A DNA stretch of 64,000 nt from Symbiodinium kawagutii (GCA_009767595.1 VSDK01013114.1:45726-109725), one strand, 5' to 3'; shown: positions 33,501 through 43,321, numbered from the stretch's first letter. A program made the numbers and translations. The notes: generated by a model not told the origin, from the sequence alone.

Positions 33501-36500
33501 AAACACTTCTTGGCGGAACGTCCTCTTCCTCACTCTGACCTCCTCCAAGAATGCCGGCCAGTGGGGTTTCGTTCCCATCCTGAAGCATCTGTTCACCTCA
33601 TTCACATACCGAAGTGCCCATGGCCACCACTTCGCTGTCTGGTGCGCCTGCAGTAGCGCCTTTCGAATCTGGTTCTTCAGGCACTTCACTGCTTGCTCTG
33701 CTCTACCGTTTCCTCTTGGATCATCTCCAGGGGTTCGGGTCACATGAATGCCCCGTGCCTTCGCCCAACGACGAAACTCCAGGCCGAACTCGTTTCCATG
33801 ATCGGAGTGTAGTTGGTTCACGTGGTACCCGTCCATGCGCAACCTGATGATGAACTCCATCACCGTCTGAGTGACCTCCTTGCACGTTTTGGTCAACATA
33901 GGGAGTCCCATCCGGAAGGCTCGAAGTTCCATCTCATCTGCTACATCTCCTGGGTATCCTTTCTTCCCTTCAACTTCTCCTTCTGGGTTCTCCTCAGGGA
34001 TTGCCTCTTCTCCTTCTTCTCCTTCGTAGTCTTCGGCTTTCTTCTTCGCTCTTTCCTCAGGATCCTCCTCCTCTTCTTCTTCAACTTCCTCCTCATCTCT
34101 TTCCTTCTCAATCTTCGGAGCTTCAGGTGGAAGAGGATCATCTTCTGGGGTCTTCATCTTCTCATCACTCTTCGGGAATCTCCAAGTCAGGACTCCCACA
34201 AGCATCCAACGCGCTTGATTTCCTCCTTGGTCCACCGCCGGAGTCAAGGGACCCGCCACATCCACCGAAAGGACTGCACTCTGAGGGTGAACAACTTTTC
34301 GATGAGGTTCAACTTGTTGAAGCGACTCTTGGCAGACCCTGCAATCCCTCCTGTATGGTGTGTGGTTGAACGCTAAGTGCTCTTCCCAAGACAGCACCCG
34401 AAGTTTGGGGGCGTTGTCTCCGTAGACATGCTTCACCAAAGACGAGGCCATCATCCTCATCATCCCTGGGGCCCAACGGGAGAGCTGCTTGGAGTTGAGA
34501 ACTCCCCTTCTCCTGAGGCTCTTCATGGTCTGGAATTCCTCAGGGTAAACCTTCAGAGATCCACCCAGTGTCGTTGGCTTGACTGCTTCCCCTCCCAATG
34601 AGCCTTGAGAAAAGGAAACTTCATCGAACTGATATACTTCCTTTAGCAACATCCATTCGCTGGTGTCCCACCAAGACACGACATCCGGATTGTACTTCTT
34701 CGGAGACGACGGGTGCTCCATCGAAACTTTCACTTCGCCCTGGTTGGACATAGCCTGGTTCACCTGGTGGGCCACGATAAAAATGAACCACATGCGCCAG
34801 AGCATCACGTCATCCTCATAGATGATGCTCTTCTCTTCATCTGTGATGCCATCCATTCCGTACTCTCCTCCATTCCAACATCGGATAGGACGCGGAGCAT
34901 CCGGTCTTCCCTCCACTGGGTAGTGACGTAAGATGCTTCTTGACCGGCAATTCGGTCCACCGACCACAGCCAAGATCTTTCCTTCGAGGGCTGCACGAAG
35001 TAGACCGCTGTAGACACCACGATCTTTCATCATGTCGTGCTGCGAACCACGACAAAGGTCCACTTCAACCAGTCTACGTTCATCGCCTCCCATCTCTTTC
35101 CACGCCCTTCCCAGATGAAAACCTTCTTCTGGACCTGAGAACAGGTGGACGACAAATCCTTCTTTCCTCATTGACTTCCTCTTTCTTTTGTTTCCGGGGA
35201 TTTCTTGCCAGCTTCCTGGACAAACACACAGTCGCTCTCGAATCCAGTCAGGGAGGGTCTTCAAAACAGGATGAGTCTCGATCAAATCCTTCATCCATTT
35301 GATCTCCCAGTCGAACGAGGAGGGATCTTCGGTGAGTCCATTTGAGACTTCTTCCATCTCTTGGATGAGATCCAACGCCAACCTTCTCGGGATTTGGGGG
35401 CATCCTTCTCTCTCTTCTACTGGGAGGAGTCCTTTTCTGGGGTGTCTCACCTCAATCTTTCCTTCCTTCCAGGTAACTTCACAGCCTAACTTCCCAGTCA
35501 ACCATCCCATAGGAACAATGGGTTCAATGCCACTCACCGAGGAAACCATACAACCGCCAGGTGTCATCTTCATCTGGATCACCTGTCCATCGGCCATCGA
35601 AACATCCACGGTGCGAAAGCATTGAGTAGCTTCACCGTTCCGAACTGGTCGAAGAGGATGAGTGGCTCCACTGTCCAGGAGTCCCAGTTCAGACTGAGAA
35701 GACAACTTCATCACTTTGAATACCTTCTGTGATGGCTGCTTTTCAACTTTCATAGAGTTCAGTTGTTCCTGGAGCTTCTGCATCACAACCGAACGTTCTT
35801 CTTCTTCTCTGGCGCTTGAACTCGAAGCTGAAGGACTCGAGGGCTGAGAATCCAATGACCTCAACATTCTGGTGGCTTCTTCAATGAGATCCTTCATGGG
35901 GGAAGTGGATCCGTCATCTCCTTTCGTACCATCTCCGTCTGCCTTCACAGAGCTGGCTTTTCCTCCTTCATCCATCTTCCATGCCTTGGCCTTGCTGGGA
36001 CTTCCTTCCTTTGAGCTCCAAGTCTTCGGCCGAGTGCATGAGGGTGACATGTGGTCCAATGCTCCGCACGTCCAGCAACGCTTCTGCTCATCTCTTTCAT
36101 GGATCCAACTGCAGCTCTTCCCCTTTCTACAGCCACCTTCTGTGAGAAAAAAGCGGCATTTCCCACGTGTTTTCTCCTCTTCTTCGGTCTTACCATCCTT
36201 CCCTTTTCCTTTTCCTTTGGGGTTCTCAACCTCCAAGGCTTTCACCTTCGGGTCGGTCTTCGGAGGCAATGGTGCGACTTTCTTCTCTGTGAGGGCTGCC
36301 TGATCCAACTCCGCAAGCAGATGTGTGGCCAGCATTTCCACCGAACTCTGACTTGGGCACGTGTCGACAGAAAGTCCACTCCTCATCAATGAAACCCGGA
36401 ACTGGAGGTCTCGGTTGGCGCTGATGACCTTGCCAGTGAGCTTGTTCAAGCCTTTCAACAACAGAGCTGGATCCGGGGTCACTGCTCCAACCTCAATGGA

Positions 36501-38459
36501 ACGTTGTTTCCACCGAAGCCACTTTCTCAATGCCCCTGGTGCTTCAGAGAGGACATTGATCTCCGGTGGGTCCTCCAGATTCCTCAACAGCATCTGCTTC
36601 TCTGCCACTCCCCCTGGGCAGTACGACAACAGCAACTGCGTCACTATCCCGAACGCTCCCATCCTCCTAGCTGCTACCAACTCTTCTCTGATCGATTCTG
36701 GGATCGCCTTCAGCATGGATGCTGCGACTCGTCGCTCAAGACGTTCCCATTTCTTCACCCTCAACGACGACGGGGGCTCAATGCTGTGCCGGACCTTCTC
36801 AAGGGGATTGAGGGAAACATGGATCTGATACCATGCTTCTGCTTCCTTCATCAACGTCCTCCACCACACCTCAGCTGTGCTGGACATGTCGGCAACGATG
36901 GGCTCCACCAGCAAGAACCAGTCTCCCAACATCAACGGTCCTGTCATCGCTGTCCATGTTCCCAACGTGGGGAGGTCTGTCTGCGATCCTCTCACAACTT
37001 CGATCCCATACTGATTCGTCTCCTCATCTCTCGGACCATCAAACTTCTTCGCCAATTCTTTCATCGATTCCATCATCAAACACATAAATTCCAGTGACTT
37101 CTCCGAGAATTCACCAGAAGGTTTGCTCGAGGTTTCCCTTGACGCACCTCGATGTCGATGATCTTGAGCTTCCTCATAGGCTTTCCATCCTTCCCTTCTC
37201 CGGGGGTCTGCAGCCTCCTCTGGGGGCTTCCACTCCCCTCTTCTTTGGTGGTCTACAGCCTCCTCGGGGGGCTTCATTGATCCTCTTCTGTGGGGGTCTG
37301 CGGCCTCCTCAGTGACCCTGGGTCTTCCTCCAGGATCTCGCTCAGCTTCTTGAAAGGTCCTTTGGAAGTCACCTGTCAGCGACCTTCTGGGTCCAGTCGA
37401 ACCCCATTGCATACCGAACCATTCGGTGGGCATCCTCAACATCGAAGGCACTCCATGCCTTTCTCTTCGAGCATCTCTCTCATCCTCCTTTGGGGGTCTC
37501 TCGGCCTCCTGGCGGGCTTCAAGTTCACTCTTTGGGGGTCTTCCAGCCTCCTTACGACGGTTCCCATCCTCCAAGCGAAGTTCAAGCCCTGATCCTGGTG
37601 GTCTCACAGCCTCCTTTGGGGGTCTGCCGTCCTCCTCCGGGGTTGAGAACTTTTGCTCTTCATCTTTGGCTTTGGCCTCCATCTGCCAAATCTTTTCCTT
37701 CAGCATCGCATTTTCATCTGCTACCTGCTTCATCAGTAACATCATCTCTTTACGCTCTTCTACTTCTCTTCGTCTCCTCTCTTGTTCTTCTCTTTCCCTA
37801 TGCTCTTGTTCTCTCAACCGGTTCACCCTCTCTGCTTCCATGTCCATGAATGAGGGTCTAGACACGGGGTAGGACCACTGTTCCTTCAAGGGTCCAGTGG
37901 AGTACAACCATGGTGCTTGGTCACACACCCGGTGAAACTGTTCGATTTGAGCAGGAGTAAACAGTGGATCCTTCACGGCTACCATCTCTCCATCTCTCGT
38001 CCTAGAGATTGGCGGTTCACTCCTCGGTACAGGTCTGTCCTGGTGGTTTCGAATTGGAGTCTTCACAGCAGCTTCCGGCTTCTCTTCACGATCACCGCGA
38101 ACCGGACCCTGAGTCTTCAAACGGTCCTCAGAAATCACTTCTTCACGATGGCCAGGTTGCTGTGGAGTCGTCATATCAAACTGCTGGGGCGGTGGAAGGG
38201 CAGGTGTGCAGATCATGCTAGTATGGTGACCATCGCTGGAATCGTGGGGGTCTGAACGTCCTGGTCTTGCCTGATCCTCAAGGGCTTCCCTCACATCGTC
38301 GGCGGGGGTCTGGGCTGGCTCTTCAGGTCTTTCAGGTCTCACATCTTCCAGGGCTAATTCCCCATAATCATCCCTCTCTCTATCCAACCTAGCCTGAGCA
38401 CGTCTCATCTGCTCCTCACCTTCCCTCAACATCTCTTCTGTAGCGGGGGTCCCATTCAT
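30591..38459 (-). CDS. Copia Gag-Pol polyprotein
   Basis: About 2622 residues from the first in-frame ATG (38459). The open frame extends to 38534 without an ATG and a stop lies further up in the LTR; numbering below counts from 38534. Order: coiled coil 230-290; tandem PPEEA-D..RRG repeats 408-463; capsid region about 490-750; CCCH finger C793-C802-C808-H812; CCHC knuckle C820-C823-H828-C833; protease LLDSGATH (D954); methyltransferase-like domain 1125-1325 (HLFSG, GGPNCRSRS, MEHP); integrase with H1386/H1391/C1398/C1401 and the D1425, D1578, E1613 triad (35-residue spacing), with an acidic insert 1455-1530; RT with DIKTAFLNA (D1940) and YVDD (2055-2058); RNase H D2230, E2269, D2303, D2352; then a membrane segment 2441-2463 and a Cys/His-rich tail (HQSPECPYL, WCPMC, PCVRCC). 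All catalytic residues are present, so the copy may be autonomous. Confidence 0.92.
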   Translation of the reverse strand: MNGTPATEEMLREGEEQMRRAQARLDRERDDYGELALEDVRPERPEEPAQTPADDVREALEDQARPGRSDPHDSSDGHHTSMICTPALPPPQQFDMTTPQQPGHREEVISEDRLKTQGPVRGDREEKPEAAVKTPIRNHQDRPVPRSEPPISRTRDGEMVAVKDPLFTPAQIEQFHRVCDQAPWLYSTGPLKEQWSYPVSRPSFMDMEAERVNRLREQEHREREEQERRRREVEERKEMMLLMKQVADENAMLKEKIWQMEAKAKDEEQKFSTPEEDGRPPKEAVRPPGSGLELRLEDGNRRKEAGRPPKSELEARQEAERPPKEDERDARRERHGVPSMLRMPTEWFGMQWGSTGPRRSLTGDFQRTFQEAERDPGGRPRVTEEAADPHRRGSMKPPEEAVDHQRRGEWKPPEEAADPRRREGWKAYEEAQDHRHRGASRETSSKPSGEFSEKSLEFMCLMMESMKELAKKFDGPRDEETNQYGIEVVRGSQTDLPTLGTWTAMTGPLMLGDWFLLVEPIVADMSSTAEVWWRTLMKEAEAWYQIHVSLNPLEKVRHSIEPPSSLRVKKWERLERRVAASMLKAIPESIREELVAARRMGAFGIVTQLLLSYCPGGVAEKQMLLRNLEDPPEINVLSEAPGALRKWLRWKQRSIEVGAVTPDPALLLKGLNKLTGKVISANRDLQFRVSLMRSGLSVDTCPSQSSVEMLATHLLAELDQAALTEKKVAPLPPKTDPKVKALEVENPKGKGKGKDGKTEEEEKTRGKCRFFLTEGGCRKGKSCSWIHERDEQKRCWTCGALDHMSPSCTRPKTWSSKEGSPSKAKAWKMDEGGKASSVKADGDGTKGDDGSTSPMKDLIEEATRMLRSLDSQPSSPSASSSSAREEEERSVVMQKLQEQLNSMKVEKQPSQKVFKVMKLSSQSELGLLDSGATHPLRPVRNGEATQCFRTVDVSMADGQVIQMKMTPGGCMVSSVSGIEPIVPMGWLTGKLGCEVTWKEGKIEVRHPRKGLLPVEEREGCPQIPRRLALDLIQEMEEVSNGLTEDPSSFDWEIKWMKDLIETHPVLKTLPDWIRERLCVCPGSWQEIPGNKRKRKSMRKEGFVVHLFSGPEEGFHLGRAWKEMGGDERRLVEVDLCRGSQHDMMKDRGVYSGLLRAALEGKILAVVGGPNCRSRSILRHYPVEGRPDAPRPIRCWNGGEYGMDGITDEEKSIIYEDDVMLWRMWFIFIVAHQVNQAMSNQGEVKVSMEHPSSPKKYNPDVVSWWDTSEWMLLKEVYQFDEVSFSQGSLGGEAVKPTTLGGSLKVYPEEFQTMKSLRRRGVLNSKQLSRWAPGMMRMMASSLVKHVYGDNAPKLRVLSWEEHLAFNHTPYRRDCRVCQESLQQVEPHRKVVHPQSAVLSVDVAGPLTPAVDQGGNQARWMLVGVLTWRFPKSDEKMKTPEDDPLPPEAPKIEKERDEEEVEEEEEEDPEERAKKKAEDYEGEEGEEAIPEENPEGEVEGKKGYPGDVADEMELRAFRMGLPMLTKTCKEVTQTVMEFIIRLRMDGYHVNQLHSDHGNEFGLEFRRWAKARGIHVTRTPGDDPRGNGRAEQAVKCLKNQIRKALLQAHQTAKWWPWALRYVNEVNRCFRMGTKPHWPAFLEEVRVRKRTFRQEVFAPGCEKVQYLYPAEEEHGHWVVKEGEQPRVTRMILRKTAVPLEEDVWIAVAEEAADALKTRREVRKRPAIRRIGESKEDEEEARREEERKRRMRFEELMTEESVLMMEDGDEVADIERGLLKKIRKMMETDREEEELLQTKIVSPKEVMKEWDKWVDAIDSEVQALLKEKKAFEEVDEEEEMRLIRDAKKRGRKVQFIPSSLVFTKKPGPHGGRRKARWVVCGNYEEKSDSENNFSSGADAAAFRVMVWMMSRMQWTSKVLDIKTAFLNADLVLGPDEDMILVMQPQILKEKRYFSRKTCFKPVKAVYGFRRSPKLWGGHRDQEMTKFEIKTWIEGEEVILWLSRMLSEENMWKVIRSRPGDEKSLEDEMVGLVMTYVDDVTVTGSETVVDAVVKKFQETWSSSTPQKVDGEAVRFLGMDLMRVQGEDGRDEWLITQESYTKDLLERFPEINPRRIPISRDQATMSESSEKPSPDEVREAQRMVGEALWLVTRTRPDAMFSCSRMGSMVTKNPQMVKEVYTQLLGYLKSTCGDGLRYRDGGEGEVTIQMYSDASFAPDGGCSHGCFMVFVNNNLLFWRSGRQQMVTLSTAESELMEIIEGMTAAESVACIVSELCEEIQKVAVTDSQSARSILTVESGHWRTRHLRLRAAFARQAISEGDWSIQYTPGEFQVADLGTKALTSVRIDFLKKLIGMEVKKEEEGGREDEKTSEVKEVILKRLEKMHMSKKEKTAKALRIILLMASLKEAYGLEAEGGTSQEDLLTPLVIVYTVIVVLATTIGVLLFQKVWKEGVSRRTMIDGESLNGTDRRPPKLEELEEERLVDEGLQKEEEGTSEAKKAEAEDPMKRKEDPEAKKLWKKIRWDFQRSLRFKEEESTRSAELPFQVKMTRYGSVYHQSPECPYLKAPLTGPTRESKWCPMCRFVTMKTVGLPQKNVPLWISGWGSDAHNHKECPKAEECRKVTPCVRCCG

Positions 38460-38477
38460 GGTCACAGGCGTACCGTT

Positions 38478-38489
38478 GGGCTCATAACC
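38478..38489 (-). promoter_or_regulatory. Primer binding site, half-tRNA type
   Basis: ggttatgagccc on the element strand starts at the base after the 5' LTR. It is complementary to gggctcataacc, the anticodon stem-loop of eukaryotic initiator tRNA-Met (identical in yeast), not to a tRNA 3' end. Drosophila copia and yeast Ty5 prime from this internal part. It lies upstream of the first ATG of the polyprotein. Confidence 0.7.
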
Positions 38490-38646
38490 TAATGAACCAC
38501 GTCTTCTTCTTCTAAGTATGGTGAGGGATCCCAACCGCTTCGGAATGACGGGCAGCTGAACCTTTTTGACAGCTGGATCTGATCTTGAAAGCGGCTACAG
38601 TACCGCATGAATCCATGACGTGACATGCAAAACAGGAGGATTTGCA
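38490..38646 (-). repeat. Copia 5' LTR
   Basis: Identical to 30384-30540; upstream LTR relative to the polyprotein. Promoter and start site were not resolved. Confidence 0.93.
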
Positions 38647-38651
38647 GTTTC
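38647..38651. repeat. Target site duplication of copia element (right)
   Basis: gtttc, matching 30379-30383. Confidence 0.85.
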
Positions 38652-38730
38652 AACCCCTATGAAACATATTAGTCAACCAACCATTTGTTAGTAACCACTA
38701 GGGAACATGAAACATTGTTAAAAACAGCAA
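38652..38730. mobile_element. Family B MITE interrupted by copia
   Basis: aacccctatgaaacatatt and ccaaccaaccattt match the intact copy at 43131-43220; the missing left end is at 30371-30383 on the far side of the copia element. Confidence 0.7.
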
Positions 38731-38973
38731 CCAGTAGCTGTTTAACCACTATATTGTTGGCCATTATCCCCTACTATTAACCATTATCATTGTTAATGGT
38801 TATAACCATCGGTTTCAACCATCAACCAGCTAACCAATGCTTACCAAGGTCAACTAAACCATAAGTTTGTTGCTCATTAGTAACCACTAGGGACAACCAG
38901 CTAACAAATCATTAATCCGGCGCTTAACATGAATGATTCGTCCCCCCATTCCAAGCCATTCCCGCAGCGGCAC

Positions 38974-39039
38974 CTGCTCCGGCGACGCCTCCAACGCGAA
39001 GCCGAAGGTTCCGGCGGCGTAGATGGCGTTTTCCGCGTC
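38974..39039 (-). CDS. Exon: second repeat module, beta part
   Basis: Sixty-six bases between ctgag and a gt donor, reading DAENAIYAAGT then FGFALEASPEQ. Same exon type as 10049-10113; both end EQ and are followed in frame by a V(S/T)..(S/A).NALA exon. Confidence 0.6.
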
Positions 39040-40450
39040 CTCAGCGCTGGCCCGACACCGGGTGGGGGCTCGGGGAGCTCCAGTGGTGCGCGGTTAAGCT
39101 GTGGAGATCCTTTGATGGTGTAATCTGCTGGTTGATTTCTGATGGTTTGTTGATGCTTAGTCATGGTTAATACTAATGAATTGTGGTTTACTAGTTAATT
39201 GTTGTTATTGAAAGTCATTTATGGCTAATAGACACAGGAATGATGCTTCATGAACTTGTTTACTATGACTCAAGGTGGTTCATAAGCTGGTTGATTTAAA
39301 ACAACAGTAGAGGAGAAGTTTCATTATATTGATTGACACAGAAGCCGAACTATGCCATCAATAATGTATGAAAATGGGTGATAGCGTTTGAACACGCGAC
39401 TGGTATTGATAGGCTGATGACAACAATGGCCAACTGGTCATCAGCAATGGCCAACTGTAACCAACAGCTGTTCTTGATTAGATCCCTGGGTGCCAAAGAA
39501 CAAGCTAGATATGGTTTGCATATAATAGTGTAACTATCTAACTGGGGAGCCAAGGTTCCTTGTCATGGGAGGTCTGTAGATAACGGTCAATGAAGGATCC
39601 CTATGTGGCTTTTGCATGATTCCTGATGGCTCACAGTGCTGAACGATGATCAATAGCGGTCAAGAATGGTGAACATAGTTTTTGATATTGTTTGGAAACT
39701 GTTTTCATTGGACACTTGTTCACGATTATTTTCTCATTCTTCACCAAGGTTAGGATACATTTCAACATGCTTTTACCATCATTCAACATGGTCAACCATC
39801 TTCATTCACCATCATTTCACCATGGTCAACCATATTCATTCACCATCATTTCACCATGGTCAACCCCATTATTTCACCATGGGTTATCCTTTTGTAAACT
39901 GGTTCACCATAGTGAATGAACCTTGTGAGTGAAGCTGCTTACTGGCCTCCAACCACCGATTGAACTCGCGCAGCCAAGGAGCACTGCTGTTGGTGCCATT
40001 ACCTAGGCCACGGGCTCACGAGCTGCCAAGAACACGAGCAACGATCTCCAGGGAGAAGCAACGATCTGCTGACACGATGATGATTAAGTGATGGTGAATG
40101 ACACAATTGATAGCTAGTGTCACGTCATCACAATATGATCGATCATTAATCATGATATCTCTGCTGACACAATTGTGCTTCATGATTGTTAGGAATGCTG
40201 TATAAGATGATTCATTCTTCATGATTCGTGATTAATCGTGATGATTTGTAAAAATTCATGGTGACAGGTAATGATGGCTAAAAAAAGGATCACAACCGTA
40301 GTGAATAATGGCTAATTAATGCTTAGTGATATCCTCTTTGAATGATATGGGTACTACCACCAACATGACCAACAGCCTTCGAACCACAACAACCGGCAGC
40401 CTGTCACAGCTACCCACGCGACTTGATCCGATCCGAGTTGCAGAAATAGG
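39040..40450. other. Intron; one partly readable exon near 39960-40060
   Basis: Around 39960-40060 the minus strand has LLVFLAAREP and, after a cctag, NGTNSSAPW, both reminiscent of the beta repeat, but frames and borders did not resolve. 39760-39870 repeats ttcaccatggtcaacca. Confidence 0.4.
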
Positions 40451-40451
40451 C

Positions 40452-40502
40452 TTTATATGCCGCGTAGTATGCCACGTATCTGGCATCCACTGGTGCTTCC
40501 CA
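40452..40502 (-). CDS. Exon: beta repeat, W..P...V..Y part
   Basis: Seventeen codons after gaggcag, WEAPVDARYVAYYAAYK, ending at a GC donor. Completes GGTLH of the exon at 41335-41397 to GGTLH-WEAPVD, matching ELAGEVTW-SPPT of the other copy. Confidence 0.6.
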
Positions 40503-41334
40503 CTGCCTCAGAGCAAGTTCACCGAACATGTCACAACTTCCAAGAACAAAGCCTTTGAAGGTCTTTGCATGCGCACCGTAAGCCAGACTGATGTTCATAC
40601 TACAAATGTACCGTCAATCAAGTATCTATGTATACATACATATTTGCACTGTAGAAGAGTTTGCCAGAATGTATGTTTGCTATAGTTTCAAGCATGTTGA
40701 TAAGTTTCATGGTGATCTTGGATATTGTTTATAGGTCCCAAGTATGAGACATGCTGATAGCGTGTGGTGACTATATCTCAACAACCTGTAGGTGGTCTTG
40801 CGATGTCTTTAGCCTCCTTTTTGAGGGTTTTACGCACGTACATCTGTGTCTGTCGCAAAATTGGATAGAAATTGTTGGCATGTTGATAATTTTGCCAACC
40901 AAAGTCACAAATGATAATGTTCATTTGATTTGGGGGTACCACCACAGCGGTGGAAGTACCCATATTCTGCTCTACAGCTGGCGTGTTGTCCTTGCTAGCC
41001 CTGTATCATGCACCTTCATTGATCATCTACCCACTTGCGAACCCGCAAACCCAAGTATCAATTCACCGTTGGGAGCCATTATCACGAACCAATTCAACCA
41101 ATCATGATTAGTTAATCACTCAGCGCTAAAAGACTTAAGACTATCCACTTAACTAGCCATATAGTATAGTTGGTAAATATCGCCTACACTCGTTGGTTAT
41201 CATCCCCTATTATTAACCATTAACCAGCTGAAAGACTATCCACTTAACTAGCCATGGATCTCCCACCACCACCGGTGCCATGGTGTCCCCGGGCGCGTTT
41301 TCCTAGCGCTGGTGCGGCTTCACTGTGGGCCCCC

Positions 41335-41397
41335 GTGCAGCGTTCCGCCCACGTGGTCTGCGTCCAGGTCTAAGTCATCGAACTGCAGATCTGTGGC
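41335..41397 (-). CDS. Exon: beta repeat, DLDLD..GGT part
   Basis: Twenty-one codons after ctccag, reading ATDLQFDDLDLDADHVGGTL. Equivalent to FLDQ-DLDSSELAGEV of the exon pair 47497-47535 and 46748-46798. The 3' border (cac|ggg) lacks a standard donor and may be a few bases off. Confidence 0.6.
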
Positions 41398-41399
41398 CT

Positions 41400-43130
41400 G
41401 GAGAGATACCAGGGAGTTCGGGTGGTGGAAATGGGTGGCTTAATTGATATAATAGTTAACCATAATCATAATGATAGTTAACCATAATGATAGTTAACCA
41501 TAATGATAGTTCACCATAATGATAGTTCACCATAATGATAGTAAACCATAGTTATATAATAATATTATAATGGTGATAACCAGAATTATAATCATAGTAG
41601 TTAACCATAGTGAATATTAATGATAACCAGTGGGAATGATCATTAGTGGTTAATGGTCATTAGTGGTTAATAAAGCCATGAGTGGCTCAATGAATTAATG
41701 ATAACCAGTGGAAATGATCATTAACTGATGGCAACTAATGGCTTAATCATTAACTAATGGTTAAGCAATGATAAGCCATTAGTAGCAATGATAACCAAAA
41801 TGATAACCAGAATGATCATTAACTAATGGCTTCTTAATGATTGTAGTTAATGATCATTCTGCAGATTCTGGTTAATGATTGTATGATCACCAGAATGATC
41901 ATTAACCACTAGATGGGTGGTTATTGCCACTTAGTGGTTGATGATCGTTAGTGTTAATGATTGTCATTTTCACTATTTTCAATCACCAATGTAGTGGTTA
42001 ATAAAGGTTAATGATCGTTAGTGTTATTTGAACCATCAAGCCATGAGTGGCTTATCGAGTAATGGTTAAGCCATGTTGTTGCATAGATAAGCCATATAAT
42101 GGTTCATAAAGGTTGATTATTGTCAATGATCACTAATAATGGATGATAATGATGATTAGTGGCTTAATGATTGTCATGTTCACTGTTTTCAATAACCACT
42201 AATGATCATTAACCTTTATAAACCACTATTTGCAATAATGAGTAGCATTAGCAGCAGAACCATCATGAGTCATGAACCATTATTGTGGTGATTATCGGGT
42301 GATACCGTGTTGATGATGGTTCATGAAGGTTGATTCTTGTCAATAATAGCTTATCAATTGATGATAATGATGATTAATGTTAATAATAATTGTGAATGGT
42401 GAGTTGTGATGGTTCATAATGGTAGTTATTGAGGCTGATAGCAATGATTAGTAATTATTAAGTGTTGGTTAACCATTAATAACTTTTAGGGACATAAGGT
42501 TGATGGTAATGATGGCTAATTGTCATATGATAGGCAATGATGGCCAATATTCATTATTAGCTATGGTATACACTAGTTGACTAAGGTGGTGTCTAACTAC
42601 TGGATGTTGCTGAATTAATCAATTGGTGGTACAATTGCTCAATTATGGTTTGATGATGGTTGATTATGATTCATTATGGTTTAATGATGGCTGATTATGC
42701 TTGATTATGGATCATAATGTAGATTAACTCCCTGGTTAATAATTTGTTTACCTATTAAGGAAACACATCAATTCACAATGGTCAATTAATCAGCAGGTTA
42801 ATATACTTAATGATCTAGTGATGGTAGTTGGTATGATATGTATAATCAATATTGAACTTGCTTTTCGAAAATGATCGTCACCCACGCCAGGATAATTAGT
42901 TTAATGAGTATAATATATAAACCTGTTGTATAGCGATGGTCAATAGTATGATAACTAGTTACGACTGGACTACAATAGTTGTGGTTGAATCATGGTGGTT
43001 TCATGGGTAATCATATTATAGTATGATTACCAGTATGGCTCGTAGCTACGGGTTAATACTATGGTTAAGTAGCTGGTTGTATGGCTACTTAAGCATACAA
43101 ACATGGCCCTTAAGTACTGGTTAGCACTAG
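41400..43130. repeat. Degenerate simple-sequence intron
   Basis: Contains a 16-bp tandem array at 41459-41552 (unit cataatgatagttaac, about 6 copies) and long stretches of ggttaatgat / gatcattaacc variants in both orientations up to 42740, able to form many imperfect hairpins. No coding block. Confidence 0.75.
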
Positions 43131-43220
43131 CTGGTGGTTTCAACCCCTATGAAAAATATTAGCCAACCAACCATTTGGTATGATAACCAGGGAAAATAAA
43201 AAAATGTTTGAAACCACCAG
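43131..43220. mobile_element. MITE, family B (intact reference copy)
   Basis: Exact inverted termini ctggtggtttc and gaaaccaccag around a 68-bp interior with aacccctatgaaaaatatt and gccaaccaacc. Confidence 0.75.
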
Positions 43221-43321
43221 CCAGGTATGGCTACTAGTTTAGCTAACTGTCAACTTGGATCTCCCAGTGTTGCATAGCTTTCAAACCAGGCCCATCAACC
43301 AAGGACTGCCTGTGCGAAGAC

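Larger units (their letters stand above)
30384..38646 (-). mobile_element. Complete Ty1/copia retrotransposon
   Basis: Identical 157-bp LTRs, 5-bp target duplication gtttc, primer site next to the 5' LTR, polypurine tract next to the 3' LTR and one uninterrupted polyprotein in the order protease, integrase, RT, RNase H. Removing the element and one gtttc restores a family B MITE (ggttgttggtttc joined to aacccctatgaaa, compare 43131-43220), which shows the pre-insertion site. Identical LTRs and an intact frame point to recent insertion. It lies in the host intron between exons 38974-39039 and 28877-28937, in sense. Confidence 0.93.

Noticed and set aside
36051-37872. Several plus-strand open frames of 100-200 codons within the copia element
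   Set aside because: Antisense shadows of the polyprotein with Ser/Pro/Leu-biased composition and no motifs.
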